From NCBI GenBank assembly GCA_958295465.1, contig OY282353.1:1426001-1490000 (forward strand): a stretch of DNA of 64,000 nt, in the 5' to 3' direction. Each line of letters opens with the position of its first letter. Positions within the stretch are counted from its first letter, which is position 1. A program made the position numbers and the translations under genes. This stretch comes from an uncultured Gammaproteobacteria bacterium. GTDB lineage: Bacteria; Pseudomonadota; Gammaproteobacteria; HK1. Of the stretch, positions 19,179 through 30,812 are shown piece by piece. The notes under the pieces are model-generated. The model searched no databases and was not told where the DNA came from. It worked only from the letters and a program-made list of their open reading frames with translations.

Positions 19179-19925
19179 TCAGCGGCCGAGTTCTCCGGTG
19201 TCGATCGATTCGGGGCTGACGTGCCTCACGTCCTTCCCTTTCACGAGAAAGACCACGTACTCCGCGATGTTCTTGGAATGATCGCCGATCCGCTCCAGCG
19301 ACTTGACGATGAAGGTCACGTTGATGGTGTGGCCGACGTTGCGGGCATCCTCCATGATGTACGTGGAGAGGCGGCGCAGGGCGGCCTGGAACTCGCTGTC
19401 GAGCTCGACGTCGCCGCGGGCGACCTGGATCGCCTTCTCCACGTCGAGCCGGGCGAGGGCGTCGAGCACGTCGTGCAGCATCCTGGTGGCAAGGGTCGAC
19501 ATGCGGAACGCATCGCTCAGCAGCCGGGCGTCCGGCGGCGGATTGCTGGAGCTGTAGATGTCGATGGTCATGCGGGCGATGCGCTCCGCCTCGTCGCCGA
19601 TGCGCTCCAGATCCGTCACCGTCTTGCCCAGGGAGAGGATCATGCGCAGATCCTTGCCCACGGGCTGGCGCAGGGCCAGGAGGTTGACGATCTGCTCGTC
19701 GGCCTGGACGTCGAGGAAGTTCACGACGTGGTCGCGGGCGACGACGTTGCGGGCGGTGTCGAGGTCCGCATCGCGCAACGCCGACATCGCCTTCGCGATC
19801 TGGTCCTCGACCAGGCCGCCCATCCGGAGCACGATCCTGTTCAGATGCGCGAGCTCCTGGTCGAAGCGCTTGAACGTATGCTCCTCGGCGTTCCTCGGCG
19901 CCTGTCTCGCGGAAGTGTGCTTCAT
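19179..19925 (-). CDS. phoU: Phosphate transport regulator PhoU
   Basis: A 248-residue all-helical protein with two PhoU repeats, each with the metal-binding E/DxxxD pattern (TDLERIGDEAERIA and KSLERIGDHSKNIAEY). PhoU links the PstSCAB transporter to the PhoR kinase and represses the Pho regulon when phosphate is plentiful. It is the last gene of the pst operon, 28 bases after pstB. phoB/phoR are not in the window. Confidence 0.96.
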   Translation of the reverse strand: MKHTSARQAPRNAEEHTFKRFDQELAHLNRIVLRMGGLVEDQIAKAMSALRDADLDTARNVVARDHVVNFLDVQADEQIVNLLALRQPVGKDLRMILSLGKTVTDLERIGDEAERIARMTIDIYSSSNPPPDARLLSDAFRMSTLATRMLHDVLDALARLDVEKAIQVARGDVELDSEFQAALRRLSTYIMEDARNVGHTINVTFIVKSLERIGDHSKNIAEYVVFLVKGKDVRHVSPESIDTGELGR

Positions 19926-19953
19926 GGGGAAGCGCCCTGAAGTCTGCGCCGTA

Positions 19954-20835
19954 TCAGCCGAAACGGCCGGTGATGTAGTCCTCGGTGAGATCGTGGCGGG
20001 GGTTGGTGAAGATCTGGCTCGTCTCCCCGACCTCGATGAGTCGCCCGAGATGGAAGTACGCGGTGCGTTGCGAGACGCGGGCCGCCTGCTGCATCGAATG
20101 GGTCACGATCACGATGGTGTAGTTCTCCCGCAACTCGTCGATGAGCTCCTCGATGCGCGCGGTGGCGATGGGGTCGAGGGCCGAGCAGGGCTCGTCCATC
20201 AGGATCACCTCGGGGCTGACCGCGATGGCCCGCGCGATGCACAGGCGCTGCTGCTGGCCACCGGACAGCCCGGTGCCGGGCTGCTCCAGGCGATCCCTGA
20301 CCTCGTTCCACAGGCCCGCCTTCTCGAGGCTGCGCTGGACGATCGCGTCGGTTTCGCGCCGGCCCTCGGCCAGCCCGTGGATCCGCGGTCCGTACGCGAC
20401 GTTGTCGTAGATCGACTTCGGGAAGGGGTTGGGCTTCTGGAACACCATCCCGACGCGGGCGCGAAGCTGCACCACGTCGAGGCGGGGATCGTGGACGTCC
20501 TCGCCGTCGAGCCTGATCGTGCCCGTGACCCGGCAGACGTCGACGGTGTCGTTCATCCGGTTGAGGCAGCGCAGGAACGTGGACTTGCCGCAACCCGAGG
20601 GGCCGATCATGGCCAGGACCTCGTTCTTCCCGATGTCGAGGTTCACGTCCTCGATGCCCATCTTGTCGCCGTACATGACGCTGACGTTTCGCGATGTCAT
20701 GCGCGGCTGGTCGACGGTGATCCGGCCGACCGTCTCGATGCCGGCGGGGACCGGATCGGCCGCCACCGGCTCCGCCGGAGGCGGCGGGGGCGGCGGCTCG
20801 TTCACGAGCAGCATCTCCGACGCGGTCGCGTTCAT
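19954..20835 (-). CDS. pstB: Phosphate ABC transporter ATP-binding protein PstB
   Basis: A 293-residue ATPase with Walker [11 protein letters not shown]-loop [19 protein letters not shown], signature [14 protein letters not shown] and Walker [14 protein letters not shown]. The N-terminus has an extra proline-rich stretch ([10 protein letters not shown]) absent from most PstB proteins. ATG 20835 is supported by GAGGAG eight bases upstream. Operon member between pstA and phoU. Confidence 0.96.
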   Translation of the reverse strand: MNATASEMLLVNEPPPPPPPAEPVAADPVPAGIETVGRITVDQPRMTSRNVSVMYGDKMGIEDVNLDIGKNEVLAMIGPSGCGKSTFLRCLNRMNDTVDVCRVTGTIRLDGEDVHDPRLDVVQLRARVGMVFQKPNPFPKSIYDNVAYGPRIHGLAEGRRETDAIVQRSLEKAGLWNEVRDRLEQPGTGLSGGQQQRLCIARAIAVSPEVILMDEPCSALDPIATARIEELIDELRENYTIVIVTHSMQQAARVSQRTAYFHLGRLIEVGETSQIFTNPRHDLTEDYITGRFG

Positions 20836-20895
20836 GTTCGACTCCTCAGGATGGTGGATCTCGCCACGTTCCGGGCGCAACGGGCCGCGTCCCGG

Positions 20896-22182
20896 CTACC
20901 ACCGGCGCTCGAATCGCCGGCGCAGCACGACGGCCAAGGCGTTCATCGTGATGAGGAACGCCAGCAACACCATGATCGCGGCGGAGGTGCGCTCGATGAA
21001 CGCGCGCTCGGGGCTGTCCGCCCACAGGAAGATCTGCACCGGCAGCGCCGTCGAGGGGTCGAGCAGCCCGCCGGGGACGTCCACGATGAACGCGACCATG
21101 CCGATCATCAGCAGCGGCGCGGTTTCGCCGAGCGCCTGGGCCATGCCGATGATGGTCCCGGTGAGCATCCCCGGCATCGCCAGCGGCAGGACGTGGTGGG
21201 TGATCGTCTGCATCTTCGATGCGCCCATCCCCAGCGCCGCCTCGCGGATGGACGGCGGCACGGATTTCAGGGCGGCGCGGCTCGCGATGATGATGGTGGG
21301 CAGGGTCATCAGGGTCAGGACGAGCCCGCCGACCAGGGGGGCCGAGCGCGGCAGGCCGAAGAAGTTGATGAACACGGCGAGGCCGAGCAGGCCGAAGATG
21401 ATGGAGGGCACCGCCGCAAGGTTGTTGATGTTCACCTCGATGAGATCCGTCAGCCGGTTGGTCGGGGCGAACTCCTCGAGGTACACGGCGGCCGCGACGC
21501 CGATGGGGAAGGACAGCGCCAGGGTGACGAGCAGGGTGAAGAACGAGCCGGCCGCCGCCCCCCGGACCCCTGCGAGCTCCGGCTCGCGCGAGTCGCCGGC
21601 GGTGAAGAAGGTGGTGTTGAAGCGCTTCTCGATGCGGCCGGCCCGTTCCAGCCGCGTGATCCAGGCGATCTGATCGTCCTTGACACGGCGCTCGGCTTCC
21701 GGGGCGTCGCGGTCGATATGGCCCTTGACGAGCATGTCGACGTCGTCGTCGGCCGGCACCCATACGCGCCGGGTTTCCCCGACGAGCCCGGGATCGGCGA
21801 GCACGCGCTCGCGGAGGATGAAGCTCGCGCCCGAGCTCACGATGCCGTACAGCCTGCGCTTGGCCCTGCGCCCGGTGACCTCCGGGAACGTCTCCCGCAT
21901 CGCCTTCTTGACCACTCCGGGATAGTTCGCGGCCGACAGCGCGGCGGCGTCCCGGGCCTCTCCGAGGCCGAGCGTCTCCGGGTCGTAGGTGATCTCCAAC
22001 TCGATGTACGTCTGCTGGAACGCGGTGTATCCGTTGCCGATGATGCTCGCGAACAGCGCGCCGAGGGCGGCGATCGCCAGCGCGACGGCGGTGGCGCCGT
22101 ACGCGCGGAAGCGGCGCTCCGCGGCCCGGCGCTTCGCGCGCCGCCTGACCATCGCTTCGCTGGTGTGGATGCTGGTGTCCAT
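20896..22182 (-). CDS. pstA: Phosphate ABC transporter permease PstA
   Basis: A 428-residue permease. The C-terminal half has the standard membrane domain with EAA loop (REAALGMGASKMQTITHHVLP) and the phosphate-path region GETAPLLMIG. Between the first helix (about residues 28-50) and the rest is a periplasmic domain of about 150 residues, making it longer than the roughly 300-residue E. coli PstA; long forms are known in other gammaproteobacteria. Confidence 0.95.
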   Translation of the reverse strand: MDTSIHTSEAMVRRRAKRRAAERRFRAYGATAVALAIAALGALFASIIGNGYTAFQQTYIELEITYDPETLGLGEARDAAALSAANYPGVVKKAMRETFPEVTGRRAKRRLYGIVSSGASFILRERVLADPGLVGETRRVWVPADDDVDMLVKGHIDRDAPEAERRVKDDQIAWITRLERAGRIEKRFNTTFFTAGDSREPELAGVRGAAAGSFFTLLVTLALSFPIGVAAAVYLEEFAPTNRLTDLIEVNINNLAAVPSIIFGLLGLAVFINFFGLPRSAPLVGGLVLTLMTLPTIIIASRAALKSVPPSIREAALGMGASKMQTITHHVLPLAMPGMLTGTIIGMAQALGETAPLLMIGMVAFIVDVPGGLLDPSTALPVQIFLWADSPERAFIERTSAAIMVLLAFLITMNALAVVLRRRFERRW

Positions 22183-22213
22183 CGGCTACCTTCTCAGTAT
22201 CGGCCAGCTATCC

Positions 22214-22258
22214 GCGATTCCGCCCCGCGGAATCGCCAGGCGACCGCGCCGGCGGTCG
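22214..22258. repeat. REP-like palindrome pair between pstC and pstA
   Basis: Two adjacent hairpins: GCGATTCCGC-CCC-GCGGAATCGC (22214-22236) and GCGACCGC-GCCG-GCGGTCGC (about 22240-22259). The first has exactly the same ten-base arms as a palindrome inside the fic gene at 46143-46165, so it is a dispersed element. Between operon genes it may also tune mRNA stability. Confidence 0.7.
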
Positions 22259-22274
22259 CCCGCCTGCCTGTCCC

Positions 22275-23663
22275 TCATTCGTACTGCTCCCGGTATTTGC
22301 GCACCACGTGCAGGGCGGCGACGTTCAGGCAGAGCGTGATGGTGAACAGGACGAGGCCGAGCGCGAACGCGGCCAGGGTCTTCGGGCTGTCGAACTCCTG
22401 GTCGCCCACCAGCAGGGTGACGATCTGCACCGTCACCGTGGTCACCGCCTGGAGGGGGTTCGCGGTCAGGTTGGCGGCGAGGCCGGCGGCCATGACCACG
22501 ATCATCGTCTCGCCGATGGCGCGCGAGATCGCCAGCAGCAGCCCGCCCACGATCCCGGGAAGCGCGGCCGGCAGGACCACCCGCCGGATCGTCTCCGAGC
22601 GGGTCGCGCCGAGCCCGTACGAGCCGTCGCGCAGGGACTGGGGCACCGCGTTGATCACGTCGTCGGACAGCGACGAGACGAAGGGGATGATCATCACCCC
22701 CATGACGAGGCCGGCCGCCAGCGCGCTTTCGCTGGCCACGTCGAGCCCGAGCACCGTGCCGGTGTCCCGGATCAGCGGGGCCACCACCAGGGCCGCGAAG
22801 AAGCCGTACACGACGGTGGGCACCCCCGCGAGGATTTCCAGGGCCGGCTTCGCCACCGAGCGGAACGCCGGGGTCGCGTACTCGGCGAGGTAGACGGCCG
22901 CGAACAGCCCCACCGGCGCCGCCACCGTCATCGCGATGAACGAGATGAGCAGGGTGCCGGCGAAGAGCGGGACCGCCCCGAAGGCGCCGGAAGAGCCGAT
23001 CTGGTCTTCCCGGATCGCCATCTGCGGGCTCCAGTCGAGGCCGAGCAGGAAATCCGTGAGTGGGACGTGGCCGAAGAAGCGGATCGCCTCGAACAACACC
23101 GAGAGCACGATGCCGATGGTGGTGAAGATCGCGACGGTGGAGCACGCGATCAGGAAGAACCTGACGATCCGTTCGACCTGGTTCCTCGCCCGCAACGCCG
23201 GCGCCACCCGGCGCCAGGCCACGCCCAGCCCCGCCACCGCGACGATCAGCACCACCACGGCCGATGCGGCGGCGCTCGTGCGCTGAAGCTCGCGGTAACG
23301 GCCGGCGGCGGCGCGCATCTCCGGATCGACCTCGCCGGAGACGATGTTGCCCTCCACGAGGTTGCGGATGTCGTTGACGACGAGGTCCAGGCGCTCCGGC
23401 GGCAGTGCCCGGACCTCCTCCGGCAACCCGGAAACGACGAGGTTTTCGACGATCCGCGATTCGAGAGAGAGCCAGAGCACGAGCACGATGACCGCCGGGA
23501 CCGCGCACCACAGCGCGGCGAGGCTCCCGTAGTAGCCCGGCAGTGAGTGGAGGTGCTTCGCGCCGCCCAGGGGGGCCGAGACCGCGAAGGCGCGCTTGCG
23601 CCCGAGATGGAACGCGACCGCCGCGAGCGCGAGGAGGACGAGGACGAGAGCGGCGCCGGTCAT
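22275..23663 (-). CDS. pstC: Phosphate ABC transporter permease PstC
   Basis: A 462-residue permease with extra N-terminal helices and a periplasmic loop of about 70 residues before the conserved domain. The EAA loop is QSLRDGSYGLGATRSETIRRVVLP, and the transport region is LLAISRAIGETMIVVMAAG. ATG 23663 begins a clean membrane helix (TGAALVLVLLALAAVAFHLG). Long PstC forms like this pair with long PstA forms. Confidence 0.94.
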   Translation of the reverse strand: MTGAALVLVLLALAAVAFHLGRKRAFAVSAPLGGAKHLHSLPGYYGSLAALWCAVPAVIVLVLWLSLESRIVENLVVSGLPEEVRALPPERLDLVVNDIRNLVEGNIVSGEVDPEMRAAAGRYRELQRTSAAASAVVVLIVAVAGLGVAWRRVAPALRARNQVERIVRFFLIACSTVAIFTTIGIVLSVLFEAIRFFGHVPLTDFLLGLDWSPQMAIREDQIGSSGAFGAVPLFAGTLLISFIAMTVAAPVGLFAAVYLAEYATPAFRSVAKPALEILAGVPTVVYGFFAALVVAPLIRDTGTVLGLDVASESALAAGLVMGVMIIPFVSSLSDDVINAVPQSLRDGSYGLGATRSETIRRVVLPAALPGIVGGLLLAISRAIGETMIVVMAAGLAANLTANPLQAVTTVTVQIVTLLVGDQEFDSPKTLAAFALGLVLFTITLCLNVAALHVVRKYREQYE

Positions 23664-23860
23664 GGTTCCTGTCCTTGCGGCTCGAAGACATGCGTCCCTG
23701 CAACGCGACGGAAACACCGGCCGCGGTACGGCCGCGGGACTGCGTGCTTCCCCGCCCGCACGTTCCGCCTCTCCGCCTCGAAGATGGCGGTCTGGAGCGT
23801 GCCGATCGGATCCACGCGCCTCCCGCGCCGCCCGTCCCGCCCCGACCCTTCAACGGCGGG

Positions 23861-23900
23861 CAAACGCGGCGCCGGCCGTGGGGTACGGCCGGCGCCGCGT
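23861..23900 (-). terminator. Strong hairpin between pstS and pstC (attenuator)
   Basis: A perfect 16-bp inverted repeat (arms 23864-23879 and 23885-23900, five-base loop), followed on the transcribed strand by TTTG. It lies 48 bases beyond the pstS stop. A hairpin here would stop part of the transcripts and protect the pstS message, matching the higher need for PstS than for PstCAB. The short T run suggests partial rather than complete termination. Confidence 0.7.
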
Positions 23901-23947
23901 GCGACGTCCAGGAAAGGGGTCGGGATGCGTATCGGCGAGCCCCCGTG

Positions 23948-24988
23948 TCAGTTCGCGGCGAGGTTCAGGTTCGACAGGCTCTTCACGTCGCCGCTGAACG
24001 TCTTCCGCTCGGCGTCGGGCATCGGGATCATGCCCTTGTCGGCCAGGTAGCCCTCGGGACCCCATGCCTTCTCGCTCGTGAACTCGGCTAGGTATTCCGT
24101 CATCCCGGGGATCGCGCCGACGTGCGCCTTCTTCACGTAGAAGTACAGCGGGCGGGAGACCGGATAGGACTGGTCGGCGATGTTCTCGAACGTCGGCGCG
24201 ACGCCGTCGACCACGCCCCCCTGGAGCTTGTCGGAGTTCTGGTCGAGGAAGCTGTAGCCGAACACCCCGAACGCGGCGGGGTTGGCGTCGAGCTTCTGCA
24301 CGATCAGGTTGTCGTTCTCGCCCGCCTCGACGTATGCGCCGTCCTCGCGCACCGTGTGGCAGATCGCCTTGTAGCGCTTCTTGTCGGTCTTCCTCATCGC
24401 CTTGATCCAGCCGATCTTCTTGCAGCCGCCTTCGAGGGCGAGCTCGACGAAGGCGTCGCGGGTGCCGGAGGTCGGCGGCGGCCCGAGGACCTCGATCCCG
24501 GTGCCGGGCAGCGACGCATCGACGTCGCTCCACTTCATGTACGGGTTGGGGACCAGCGTCTCGCCGCCGTTCGGGTCCGGCACCTCCTTCGCCAGCGCGA
24601 GGAAGATCTGTTCGCGGGAGATGCGGACGGGCCCGGCCTTGCGGGAGTTCGCGAACACGATGCCGTCGTAGCCGATCTTGACCTCGACGACGTCGTTCAC
24701 GCCGTTGCGCGCACACTTTTCGATCTCGCTCTTCTTGATGCGCCGCGAGGCGTTGGCGACGTCGGGGTGTTCGACGCCGATACCGGCACAGAACAGCTTG
24801 AGGCCGCCGCCGGAGCCGGTGGATTCGATCGTCGGGGTCTTGAAGTCGGTGGTCTTGCCGAACTGCTCCGCGACCACGGTGGCGAAGGGGTAGACGGTCG
24901 AGGAGCCGACGATGCTGATGTAGTCCCGGGCCTGGGCCTGACCCGCCAGGGCCGCAGCGGCGGCCGCGAGTACGAGGGTACGCTTCAT
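23948..24988 (-). CDS. pstS: Phosphate-binding periplasmic protein PstS
   Basis: A 346-residue high-affinity phosphate receptor with signal peptide MKRTLVLAAAAAALAGQAQA, then the phosphate-loop motifs VGSSTVYPF, ESTGSGGGLKLF and TSGTRDAF. First gene of the pst operon, directly downstream of the Pho box. ATG 24988 is chosen because it starts the signal peptide; the frame is open to 25033. Confidence 0.96.
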   Translation of the reverse strand: MKRTLVLAAAAAALAGQAQARDYISIVGSSTVYPFATVVAEQFGKTTDFKTPTIESTGSGGGLKLFCAGIGVEHPDVANASRRIKKSEIEKCARNGVNDVVEVKIGYDGIVFANSRKAGPVRISREQIFLALAKEVPDPNGGETLVPNPYMKWSDVDASLPGTGIEVLGPPPTSGTRDAFVELALEGGCKKIGWIKAMRKTDKKRYKAICHTVREDGAYVEAGENDNLIVQKLDANPAAFGVFGYSFLDQNSDKLQGGVVDGVAPTFENIADQSYPVSRPLYFYVKKAHVGAIPGMTEYLAEFTSEKAWGPEGYLADKGMIPMPDAERKTFSGDVKSLSNLNLAAN

Positions 24989-25086
24989 GATGTGGTTCTC
25001 CGAATGAAGGATCTCCGGTCGGGGGGCTTTCAACGTCGAAAGCCGGAGAGCGCGGGGGCCGGCACGCCGCCCGTGCCCCGCCGAGT

Positions 25087-25141
25087 CTTATATCGGGACC
25101 CTGTGACGACGATTGGTCATGGATGTGACGTGGATGTGACA
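25087..25141 (-). promoter_or_regulatory. Tandem Pho box and promoter of the pst operon
   Basis: Four seven-base units at exact 11-base spacing (left ends at 25102, 25113, 25124 and 25135). On the transcribed strand they read TGTCACA, CGTCACA, TGACCAA and CGTCACA, the last nearest pstS. They resemble the PhoB half-site CTGTCAT. A -10-like TATAAG lies nine bases downstream (25087-25092), where PhoB-dependent promoters place it. PhoB activation under phosphate starvation is inferred. Confidence 0.8.
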
Positions 25142-25311
25142 TCGCAGGCTGTCACGGTCGCCTCGGACCTTGGGCCTCGGACCTTGGACCGTGCCGTGCC
25201 GGCTGCCGGGGAAGAGCTCTGGCCGGAGGGCTGCATCGAAGGCCCGGCTCCGGCGCGGCAAGGAGCGCGACGGCGGATCGTCGCCAGGCTCCGGGCCGGG
25301 ACGACGGTTCT

Positions 25312-27411
<2,100 letters not shown>

Positions 27412-27679
27412 CGACGATCCGGAGGCATCCGATCAGAGAAGGCCCGACCCGGCGGAGCCGGACCCCCGGGGGCGGCGTGTCCCGGGAGGACACGGGCGTC
27501 CCGTTCGCCTTGCCATGTGGCGAGCCTCCGGTGGCGGACCTCCGGTCCGCGCTTGCGGGCGGGAGGCCCCGCGTCCGCCAGGACGCGCCGATCCCGGGAT
27601 GCACCCTTCCAGATCCACGACAGGCGCCGGGCTCCGGTCATGCCGGGTCAGGGACTCGAGGCGAACCGATCTGCCGGAT

Positions 27680-28957
27680 CTATCGAAAGCCCTCGGCATC
27701 GTCCCTGGATTCACGTTCCAGGTCGGCGTCCTCTTCATAGGCGGGGCGATACTCTCCACCCACGATGTCCGGCCGGGATTCCGGGTAGAAACGCAACAAG
27801 TCCCATGTGTTGATGGACGCCCGGACCTTGTAGCGCATCCGGGCCTGGATCCCCCCGCCGCCGGCCCTTGCTTCCAGCCTCGGGGCTTCCCAGCCATAGG
27901 TCTCGCCGTACATCCGACGCAACGTTTCGATGGTGGCGTTCACGTCGTCTTCAGTGGGCGCATTCAGCGGGATGCACTCCCGCTCCAGCAGGCGCATGCC
28001 GGTTTCGGCATGGGCGACGACGTTCGCATATCGGCCCCCCGCCAACTTCGGCGACACGTAATCGCGATCCTTCTTGCCGTCCGGGCTGATGATGGCGGAC
28101 GCGAAATCGTCGGTGACGGTGCCCGCGGCGACCAGCCCGGGGCAGGCCTGGTTGACGGCTCTTCCCAGCCAGCGCGCCAGCTCGGCATACGATCTGCCTC
28201 GCTGCAAGAGCGAGTAGGAGCCGACCAGTTCGAGCTCGTCCAGCAGCACCACCCAACCCCTGTAACCGGCGCTCCTGATCAACTCGACGGCGAAACGCAG
28301 CCGTTGCGGCGGCAACTCGGCGGCCCTGGGCGCGCGGAAGGGATAGTTCTTGCTCTGCCCGATCCGCCTCAAGCCGTCCTTGACCTCGGCGACCCTTATC
28401 CTGTCACCCGACCAGAACGATTCGATCTTGCCGGTGAGTTCGGGATCTCCCACCCTTGCGTACACGAGCAGGCTCGCGGGGAACATCGGACTGAGCTGTC
28501 CGCTCGAAGCGGCATTGTCGGCCCACCGCAGGAAACCGGTCGACCCGCCGGACTTCCAGTCCATGGCCGACCCCAATTCTTCGATCAACCGTCCCCGGCG
28601 ATCCGGCATCCTTGCGTTCTCGATCGCGGAGTTGAACACCTTGCCCAGATCGTAGAGGGGGGTCTCCTTGCTGACCGCGACCGTGCTGCACACGAAATTT
28701 TGCGAGAGCGCCCGGCTCTCCAGATGCGCCAGCAGGTGCGACTTGCCTGAACCGAAGCCTCCGGAGACGAGCATCCCCGTGGAATTGCCGGGTTGGGCGC
28801 CGGTATCCGCGACTCCGGCCAACAGGGCGTCGAACGCGGCTTCCACCCCTGGCTGGTTGCAACCGAGGATTTCAACCGCCTTGCGGTTGGGAACGCCGTT
28901 GCGCAACGCCTCGATGGCTCGCCGGCTGTCCAGGTTCCCACCGTTGCGAGTCGCCAT
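27680..28957 (-). CDS. BREX-type ATP-binding protein (DUF2791/BrxD-like)
   Basis: A 425-residue P-loop protein. The N-terminal RRAIEALRNGVPNRKAVEIL and the following Walker A GGFGSGKSHLL (residues 66-76), CSTVAVSKETPLYDLGKVF and Walker B VVLLDELELVG match the DUF2791/BrxD family found in BREX and similar defence loci. It starts 14 bases after the preceding pseudo-ATPase and is 268 bases upstream of the SNF2 gene. No other BREX genes (pglZ, pglX, brxC, brxL) are present, so this is not a BREX system. It probably uses ATP to load or regulate the SNF2 motor. Confidence 0.85.
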   Translation of the reverse strand: MATRNGGNLDSRRAIEALRNGVPNRKAVEILGCNQPGVEAAFDALLAGVADTGAQPGNSTGMLVSGGFGSGKSHLLAHLESRALSQNFVCSTVAVSKETPLYDLGKVFNSAIENARMPDRRGRLIEELGSAMDWKSGGSTGFLRWADNAASSGQLSPMFPASLLVYARVGDPELTGKIESFWSGDRIRVAEVKDGLRRIGQSKNYPFRAPRAAELPPQRLRFAVELIRSAGYRGWVVLLDELELVGSYSLLQRGRSYAELARWLGRAVNQACPGLVAAGTVTDDFASAIISPDGKKDRDYVSPKLAGGRYANVVAHAETGMRLLERECIPLNAPTEDDVNATIETLRRMYGETYGWEAPRLEARAGGGGIQARMRYKVRASINTWDLLRFYPESRPDIVGGEYRPAYEEDADLERESRDDAEGFR

Positions 28958-28971
28958 GCCGCAGGATCTCC

Positions 28972-30012
28972 TTACGAGAGCCGGACCAGGGAAGCCACCG
29001 GATTGACCAGGTTCCTGTCCCGCACGTCGTCCATGACCCTGGTCTTCAGGGCTTCATAGATGCCGAACCCCCGGGATCCGGATCCGGGGCCGTCGTCGAG
29101 GAAACCTTCACCGGTCGCCACGATCATCAAGGTCCCGGCGAGGCGATCGACCCCGTCGATGAACTCGCGCAGCAGCTCGTAATGATCCATGGCCATGGCC
29201 CGCGTGTAGTACCGCAGGCCGTCCTTCGGATTTCGGGCCACGGTGACGCGGCGGTTGTCCAGCAGCACCACCGTCCCCGAACACCCCGCTTGACGGATCC
29301 AGTGGAGGCCCGATTCGATCATGTATCGGGCCGTGGTCCGGTTGATGCCGGTGTAGATGCCGAAGGGCCGGACGTTGCCCACCCGGGTGTTCTCGCCGGT
29401 CAGCCAGTCCAGCACGGGCCGGGCGGCGTACCCGCCCTCGCCGCGCACGTTTTCGTTCAGGCATAGATGGGTCATGGCGGCCCGGAAGTCACGGACCATC
29501 TTCCGATTCCTGGAGACCTTCTCTTGCACCGGCGTCCTGATCTCGTTGAGGACGAAGATGGATTCAAGACCATTGTTGAGGGCGCCGACGGCTTCGAACA
29601 CGTTGCCGTCGTCGCGAGGATCGATACCGTCGATCCTGTAACCGCGTTCGGCGGCCAGCCGGAGGATCAGGCGGCGCGCCAGTCGGCGCCACTCCACTTG
29701 ACGGGCCAGCCCGAAGAAGAGGTCCTGCGGCATATGGGCCCGCAGCTTCGCCGCGTCCAGTGCGACGAACACGCAATCCCGCGCCCGGCAGAGGCGTTCC
29801 ACCGCATCGTGCAATTTTCGTATCGAGTCGTCGGAGGTGACGGCGAACTTGATGGAGGCGCCGCCGTCCCTGATGAAGGTGGACAGGTATTCGCCGTCGA
29901 TGCGGCGCAGCCAGTCGTCGACGGGGATGGTGTTCGACGTCGACCGCTCCGTCGCCCCGACCCCCGCGAGTGCGTCCATGGCGAAGTCGGCGGCGGATAT
30001 GGTGTTGGACAT
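28972..30012 (-). CDS. DUF2791-like pseudo-ATPase partner
   Basis: A 346-residue protein whose layout parallels the adjacent DUF2791 ATPase: LSTFIRDGGASIKFAVTSDD stands where Walker A should be, VAL-type strand FVALDAAKLRAHMPQD follows, and TVVLLDNRRV stands where Walker B should be. The P-loop Gly-Lys-Ser and the Walker B glutamate are absent, so ATP hydrolysis is unlikely. ATG 30012 overlaps the upstream stop as TGATG, giving coupling. It may pair with the active ATPase as a heteromer. The paralogy is judged from pattern, not from alignment. Confidence 0.6.
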   Translation of the reverse strand: MSNTISAADFAMDALAGVGATERSTSNTIPVDDWLRRIDGEYLSTFIRDGGASIKFAVTSDDSIRKLHDAVERLCRARDCVFVALDAAKLRAHMPQDLFFGLARQVEWRRLARRLILRLAAERGYRIDGIDPRDDGNVFEAVGALNNGLESIFVLNEIRTPVQEKVSRNRKMVRDFRAAMTHLCLNENVRGEGGYAARPVLDWLTGENTRVGNVRPFGIYTGINRTTARYMIESGLHWIRQAGCSGTVVLLDNRRVTVARNPKDGLRYYTRAMAMDHYELLREFIDGVDRLAGTLMIVATGEGFLDDGPGSGSRGFGIYEALKTRVMDDVRDRNLVNPVASLVRLS

Positions 30013-30812
30013 CAACCGCCCTCCGTGAACTTGATGCCGTAGTACCTGATCTCCTGGCCGTCCGGGGCGACGAACGTGAACAGGCCGGACCCGGATTGCC
30101 TGGTGCCCGTGGAGGACGGGAAGGAGACGGCGGCGCCTTTCTTCGTGCGCCTGGGGCCGCCGGAATCCAGAACGTACAGGTCCCTGGCGAAATCGGTTCG
30201 ATCGTACTCGCGGCCGGCGCCGGGCCGGACCGTGAAGAGCCTGTAGATCCTGGCCAGGGGCACGACGGGTCCGTCGCCCGGCATCAGGCGGCGGGAAGAC
30301 TCGTCACGCATGATTTCGAAGTAGGCGGCATGGAGCGACTCCAGGAAACGATCCGATGAATAGCGGCTGCGTTTTCCCTGGTTTTCCAGCAGCAGGCGGG
30401 CCAGATGGGAGGGGCGCATGGCCTGCACCTTCTTCCCGTCTATCCTGACCGCCCGCTCGCCGGGCAGGATCCGCACGATCGACGGGGAGGAAATCAGCTT
30501 GCCGTCCCGCTCGTGAATGTCCAGGCCCATCCCTTCGGCGGTGGCACGAAACTCGGTGGCGTAGTGGTCCTTGATGTACTGTTCCTCGTCGTCCTCCTCG
30601 AAGGGCCACGACGATCCCGCATTGGCCACCGCCTGCCGAAGCTCGCCCAGAGCGGCGTCGAGTTCACCTCGGGTGCGTTTCAGGCGGGCGATGTTTCCAT
30701 CACTGGCCGCCTTCTTCATCAGCTTGACCAGCCTGGTGAGGCCGGCAGCCGACTTGAGCGCCGAATCCGAGGCCTTTTCCACGTCGCCGAAGGCCTGTTC
30801 GAAACCAGCCAC
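30012..30812 (-). CDS. Unrecognised first gene of the SNF2/DUF2791 operon
   Basis: A 266-residue cytosolic protein. Residues 1-80 are strongly helical, probably coiled coil (LTRLVKLMKKAASDGN, RGELDAALGELRQAV). The rest is mixed alpha/beta with a C-terminal FVAPDGQEIRYYGIKF. I do not recognise the family. GTG 30812 is preceded by GAGGAGGA at good spacing, so the start is convincing. It leads the operon and is coupled to the pseudo-ATPase by TGATG, so it is likely an adaptor or sensor for the complex. Confidence 0.75.
   Translation of the reverse strand: MAGFEQAFGDVEKASDSALKSAAGLTRLVKLMKKAASDGNIARLKRTRGELDAALGELRQAVANAGSSWPFEEDDEEQYIKDHYATEFRATAEGMGLDIHERDGKLISSPSIVRILPGERAVRIDGKKVQAMRPSHLARLLLENQGKRSRYSSDRFLESLHAAYFEIMRDESSRRLMPGDGPVVPLARIYRLFTVRPGAGREYDRTDFARDLYVLDSGGPRRTKKGAAVSFPSSTGTRQSGSGLFTFVAPDGQEIRYYGIKFTEGG

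Noticed and set aside
19558..22893. A 1111-codon open frame on the plus strand across pstB-pstA-pstC
   Set aside because: It is antisense to well-conserved pst genes and has the Arg/His/Asp-rich composition expected of a high-GC shadow frame.
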